Source: Hungatella sp. UBA3147 (GTDB lineage Bacteria > Bacillota > Clostridia > Lachnospirales > Lachnospiraceae). Taken from it: a stretch of 9,347 bases of DNA. A program made the translations under genes and the position numbers. The notes below the pieces were generated by a model. That model made no database searches. It was given only the letters and a program-made list of their open reading frames with translations, and was not told where the DNA came from. Positions 6,990 to 9,347 of the stretch are shown here, piece by piece. The stretch is taken from assembly GCA_002365025.1 (NCBI GenBank), contig DEYX01000050.1, positions 1-9,347 on the forward strand, given 5' to 3'. How positions within the stretch are numbered: position 1 is the stretch's first letter; each line of letters opens with the position of its first letter.

Positions 6990-7018
6990 TTGACAGATAT
7001 ATCAGATAGTGATAAATT
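6990..7018 (+). promoter_or_regulatory. Sigma-A promoter of the enolase-superfamily gene
   Basis: A perfect TTGACA (-35, 6990-6995) is followed after 17 bases by TAAATT (-10, 7013-7018, four of six). GATAAA at 7011-7016 is an alternative with a 15-base spacer. The start point would be near 7025, about 34 bases before the ATG. Confidence 0.72.
6996..7005 (+). promoter_or_regulatory. Candidate operator C (between -35 and -10 of the enolase-superfamily promoter)
   Basis: GATATATCAG starts at the base after the TTGACA. With its flanks it reads CAGATATATCAG, one change from a perfect 12-bp palindrome. It continues as ATAG, giving a 13-base run, ATATATCAGATAG, identical to that at site D. Confidence 0.6.
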
Positions 7019-7026
7019 TACTTATA

Positions 7027-7036
7027 AATATATCAG
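7027..7036 (+). promoter_or_regulatory. Candidate operator D (at the start of the enolase-superfamily transcript)
   Basis: AATATATCAG, followed by ATAG as at site C, lies just after the predicted start point. Centre-to-centre distance to site C is 31 bases, close to three helical turns, which fits cooperative binding on one face of the DNA. Confidence 0.6.
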
Positions 7037-7058
7037 ATAGGAAGAGGAGGTAACATTC

Positions 7059-8135
7059 ATGAAAATCAGGGAGATGAGGATTTATAAAGCCTTATCAGAA
7101 ATATCAAAATCCATTTCGGATGCAACCCATGATATATCAGAAATTGCATTCTATGTGGTAGAGATAGAATGCATGGACGGGGTAATCGGCCAGGGATATT
7201 TATTGGCGTTTCATTACTCGCCCAATGGGATTGAAGGTGCGTTGAAGGATATTAAAAAGTTTATTGAGAGCAGGGATTACAGTATTTTTCAAACCCAGGA
7301 CATTCAGCACGATTATGAGATGGAATCCGAGTATTTTGGAATTACAGGGCTGCAGAGGTGGGCCCTGGCTGCAGTGAATATTGCCCTTTGGGATGCTTAC
7401 GCCAGAACCTTAAAGCAGCCCATCTGGAGACTGCTCGGCTGCCATACAAAAAAGATTCCGGTATACGGAAGCGGAGGTTGGATCTCTTATTCCGAAAAGG
7501 AACTGGTGGATGAAGTGGTTGATTACAAAAGGAGAGGCTTCCAGGCTGTGAAGATCAAAGTCGGATCTCCGGAAATGAGCCGGGACATCGAGCGGCTGAC
7601 AAAGGTAAGAGAAGCAGCGGGCAATGAATTAAAGATCATGATGGATGCCAACCAGGGGCTTGATGTCCCTTCGGCAGTAAAACTGGCAAATTCGGTAGAG
7701 CATCTGAATATCCACTGGTTTGAGGAACCGGTTGTTAATACAGACTTTGAGGGCTATGCCGCCATCCGTACAAAGACCAGGGTTTCTCTGGCAATGGGAG
7801 AGCGGGAATACAATACAGTTGCCCTGCGGGAACTAATCATGAGAAGGGCCCTGGATTTATGGCAGCCAGACATCATCAGACTGGGTGGCGTAGAGGAGTG
7901 GACCCGCTCAGCAGCATTGGCGGATGCGTTTCATATTCCAGTGCTGCCTCATTACTACAAGGATTATGACGTACCCCTGCTTGCTACCATAAGGAATCCT
8001 TATGGTGCGGAATCCTTTGACTGGATTGACGGGATCATTGACAATAAAATGGTCATCGACAATGGTTATGCCAGACCGAGGGAAGGTGCCGGATGGGGAT
8101 TTAACTTCCTTCATCAGTATCTAGTAAAGGTTTAA
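7059..8135 (+). CDS. Mandelate racemase/muconate lactonizing enzyme family protein (enolase superfamily, MR subgroup)
   Basis: A 358-residue cytoplasmic enzyme that should abstract a proton alpha to a carboxylate using Mg2+; most MR-subgroup relatives dehydrate acid sugars. The capping domain is about 1-125 and the barrel about 135-340. The full mandelate-racemase catalytic set is visible, each residue one higher than in that enzyme: K165-x-K167, metal ligands D196, E222 and E248, the D271-H298 dyad, and E318. K167 and H298 are therefore positioned as the two catalytic bases. The start is ATG 7059 with GAGGAGG at 7044-7050. The gene ends in a strong terminator and so seems monocistronic. The divergent GntR/FCD gene probably represses it through four promoter motifs. 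The nearby sugar-binding lipoprotein supports a role in sugar-acid catabolism, either dehydratase or epimerase. The substrate (for example an aldonate, uronate-derived acid or aldarate) cannot be assigned by eye. Confidence 0.92.
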   Translation: MKIREMRIYKALSEISKSISDATHDISEIAFYVVEIECMDGVIGQGYLLAFHYSPNGIEGALKDIKKFIESRDYSIFQTQDIQHDYEMESEYFGITGLQRWALAAVNIALWDAYARTLKQPIWRLLGCHTKKIPVYGSGGWISYSEKELVDEVVDYKRRGFQAVKIKVGSPEMSRDIERLTKVREAAGNELKIMMDANQGLDVPSAVKLANSVEHLNIHWFEEPVVNTDFEGYAAIRTKTRVSLAMGEREYNTVALRELIMRRALDLWQPDIIRLGGVEEWTRSAALADAFHIPVLPHYYKDYDVPLLATIRNPYGAESFDWIDGIIDNKMVIDNGYARPREGAGWGFNFLHQYLVKV

Positions 8136-8176
8136 CTGTCATTTTTCCCTGCAGTAAAATGAAAAAAGAATACTAT

Positions 8177-8189
8177 AGGGTAACGTTTC
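8177..8189 (+). promoter_or_regulatory. Upstream copy of the AACGTTTC motif
   Basis: AGGGTAACGTTTC matches 12 of 13 bases of the copy at 8394-8406. The CG centres are 217 bases apart. It lies 42 bases after the enolase-superfamily stop codon, in a region with no promoter that I could find. It could be an auxiliary operator for looping, or chance. Confidence 0.35.
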
Positions 8190-8274
8190 ACATATTATTT
8201 ATCATTTTATCTTTGTCTGAATTATAAAAATATGATGGCAGTTATCATGAAAAAAGTGATTATTATAAAAATAT

Positions 8275-8315
8275 TACTCACAAAAAGCAGCTTTTAGAGC
8301 TGCTTTTTGTGAGTA
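8275..8315 (+). terminator. Strong intrinsic terminator after the enolase-superfamily gene
   Basis: A perfect 18-bp stem (8275-8292 with 8298-8315) has a 5-base loop. The core is AAAAAGCAGCT paired with AGCTGCTTTTT. A and T runs flank the GC core on both sides, so it should terminate in both directions. It insulates the solute-binding-protein gene from the enzyme gene. The arm-in-stem A/T design is the same as in the citrate synthase terminator. Confidence 0.9.
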
Positions 8316-8350
8316 TAAAACAAAAAATAGAAGATTTTTTATGAAAAATA

Positions 8351-8379
8351 TTGACAGCTATGTATAAACGTGGTAGCAT
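8351..8379 (+). promoter_or_regulatory. Sigma-A promoter of the solute-binding lipoprotein gene
   Basis: A perfect TTGACA (8351-8356) and TAGCAT (8374-8379, four of six) are spaced by 17 bases. Transcription would start near 8386, about 48 bases before the ATG. Confidence 0.65.
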
Positions 8380-8393
8380 CAAAACATGTAATA

Positions 8394-8406
8394 AGGGAAA
8401 CGTTTC
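8394..8406 (+). promoter_or_regulatory. LacI/CcpA-type operator in the leader of the transporter gene
   Basis: AGGGAAACGTTTC contains the perfect 10-bp palindrome GAAACGTTTC (8397-8406) with the central CG typical of LacI-family operators. It begins about eight bases after the predicted start point, a position where bound repressor blocks transcription. Against the cre consensus (WTGNAANCGNWNNCW) it has two mismatches, so either CcpA or the nearby LacI-type regulator could bind. Confidence 0.6.
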
Positions 8407-8433
8407 TTTAAACTATATGATAGGAGGATTTTT

Positions 8434-9347
8434 ATGAGATCAAAGAAGTTATGGTCAGTTATGCTGTCGGTTACTATGGCAGCATCCATGCTGTGGGGGT
8501 GTGGGGCGCCTTCCGCTGGCGGTAAGAAAACGGAATCTGTGACTGAGAAAGACACGGCGTCACAGCAATCATCTGAAAGCGGGAATCAGACATTGCGGAT
8601 TACTGTACAGGCATGGATGATGGGCAAATATGATTTTGAGAGAATTGCAAAAGAGTTCGAAGCCGAAAATCCGGGAGTCAAGGTGGTATACAATCAGGTA
8701 GATAACGTGGACGTTACAACCAGTATGCTGGAATGGTCCCAGGGAAAAACGACCTGTGATTTAGCCCTCGGCGGTGACCGCTCAGAGACAGTTCCCTATG
8801 CGGCCAACGATTATGTAGTGGAATTTACGGATGATAATTTTTTTAACGGAGATTATACCAGAGATAAGTTTATAGATTCGTTCTTAGAAAGCGGAAATGC
8901 AGACGGCGTACAGTACATGATCCCCCTGTTAGGCGAAGTTCTGGGCTGTGTTGTGAATATCCCGATGATGAAAGAGGCTGGATATGTAGATGCAGACGGC
9001 AAGATCATTCCGGCAAAATCCTGGGCTGATATGTATGAATATGCAAAGAACTTAACAAAGAATGGTCAGACAGGCCTTGCAATCGACTGGGGAAATAATA
9101 TGGCAGTAAAAGCCTATGACGCCTGTGTCATGGGAGTCAATGGAAATCTGTATGAGTCCGATGGAAAGACATTGAATTTTACCGCAGAACCGGTGAAAGG
9201 CATGCTTTCCGTATGGCAGAACCTGGTAAAAGACGGATATACCACCACCGATGTTTTTGCGGATGCTGAGGCCAACAGGACGAATTTCAAGGCCGGCCAC
9301 GTTGCCATGCATATTGCTCCGGCTTCCCGCTGGATCGAGGCTGGGGA
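8434..9347 (+). CDS. ABC-transporter extracellular solute-binding lipoprotein (family 1), 3' end beyond the window
   Basis: The reading frame is open from ATG 8434 to the window end, giving 304 residues of an expected 430-ish. AGGAGG at 8422-8427 sits six bases upstream. A lipoprotein signal peptide is clear: basic N-terminus (RSKK), hydrophobic stretch, and lipobox LWGC with the lipidated C23. A Ser/Thr/Lys-rich spacer (about 25-52) follows. The mature fold begins with LRITVQAW and FERIAKEFEAENPGVKVVY (68-86), the standard opening of family 1 sugar-binding proteins. Later segments such as KEAGYVDADGKIIPAKSWADMYEYAKNLTK (180-209) and FKAGHVAMHIAPASRW (285-300) are also typical. It would be anchored to the outer face of the membrane and deliver a carbohydrate to a two-permease importer, whose genes are presumably just downstream. 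The ligand is unknown. A link to the enolase-superfamily enzyme rests on proximity only. Confidence 0.93.
   Translation, partial: MRSKKLWSVMLSVTMAASMLWGCGAPSAGGKKTESVTEKDTASQQSSESGNQTLRITVQAWMMGKYDFERIAKEFEAENPGVKVVYNQVDNVDVTTSMLEWSQGKTTCDLALGGDRSETVPYAANDYVVEFTDDNFFNGDYTRDKFIDSFLESGNADGVQYMIPLLGEVLGCVVNIPMMKEAGYVDADGKIIPAKSWADMYEYAKNLTKNGQTGLAIDWGNNMAVKAYDACVMGVNGNLYESDGKTLNFTAEPVKGMLSVWQNLVKDGYTTTDVFADAEANRTNFKAGHVAMHIAPASRWIEAG

Noticed and set aside
8247..8297. Sixteen-residue lysine/isoleucine-rich ORF running into the terminator
   Set aside because: No ribosome binding site, and it ends inside the hairpin. The composition follows from AT-rich DNA.
9052..9312. Minus-strand open frames inside the solute-binding-protein gene
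   Set aside because: They overlap a clearly coding lipoprotein frame with a signal peptide and lipobox, and have no start-site support.

Overview
The window reads as chromosomal DNA from a low-to-moderate GC Gram-positive anaerobe of the class Clostridia. The closest match by gene style is Lachnospiraceae (Lacrimispora/Enterocloster-like), inferred from protein flavour, strong AGGAGG ribosome binding sites, sigma-A-type promoters and short intrinsic terminators. No rRNA, tRNA, CRISPR array, insertion sequence, integrase or phage gene was seen.

Left part (1-3400), all on the minus strand. A secreted D-Ala-D-Ala carboxypeptidase (penicillin-binding protein 5/DacF type) has an unusual C-terminal membrane anchor and basic tail. 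The first codons of a further gene lie just downstream of it, at the window edge. To the right is a two-gene membrane-protein operon, a TRIC-type channel followed by a TIGR01906/DUF1461 protein, with a near-consensus promoter in front and a hairpin terminator behind.

Middle (3400-4900), plus strand. A monocistronic citrate synthase carries all catalytic residues, probably feeding 2-oxoglutarate/glutamate synthesis. It ends at a hairpin terminator.

Right part (5034-9347). This is a sugar or sugar-acid utilisation cluster: a LacI-family regulator (+), a GntR/FCD-family regulator (-), a divergent mandelate-racemase-subgroup enolase-superfamily enzyme (+), and the start of an ABC-transporter solute-binding lipoprotein (+, cut by the window end). 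The GntR/enolase intergenic region is the most informative DNA in the window. Two good face-to-face promoters each carry a copy of an ATATATC-centred motif in or beside the -10 region and another just downstream of the start point, which fits autoregulation plus repression of the enzyme by the GntR protein. The transporter gene has its own promoter with a GAAACGTTTC palindrome just downstream of the predicted start point, and a near copy about 217 bp upstream. This fits control by the neighbouring LacI-type protein or by CcpA. The model is that an extracellular sugar acid or its precursor is bound by the lipoprotein, imported, and dehydrated or epimerised by the enolase-superfamily enzyme, with two local regulators sensing pathway metabolites. 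The substrate cannot be read from the sequence.

Nothing here is clearly a new type of biological system. The best leads are regulatory (the operator arrays) and the unassigned substrate of the enolase-superfamily enzyme.
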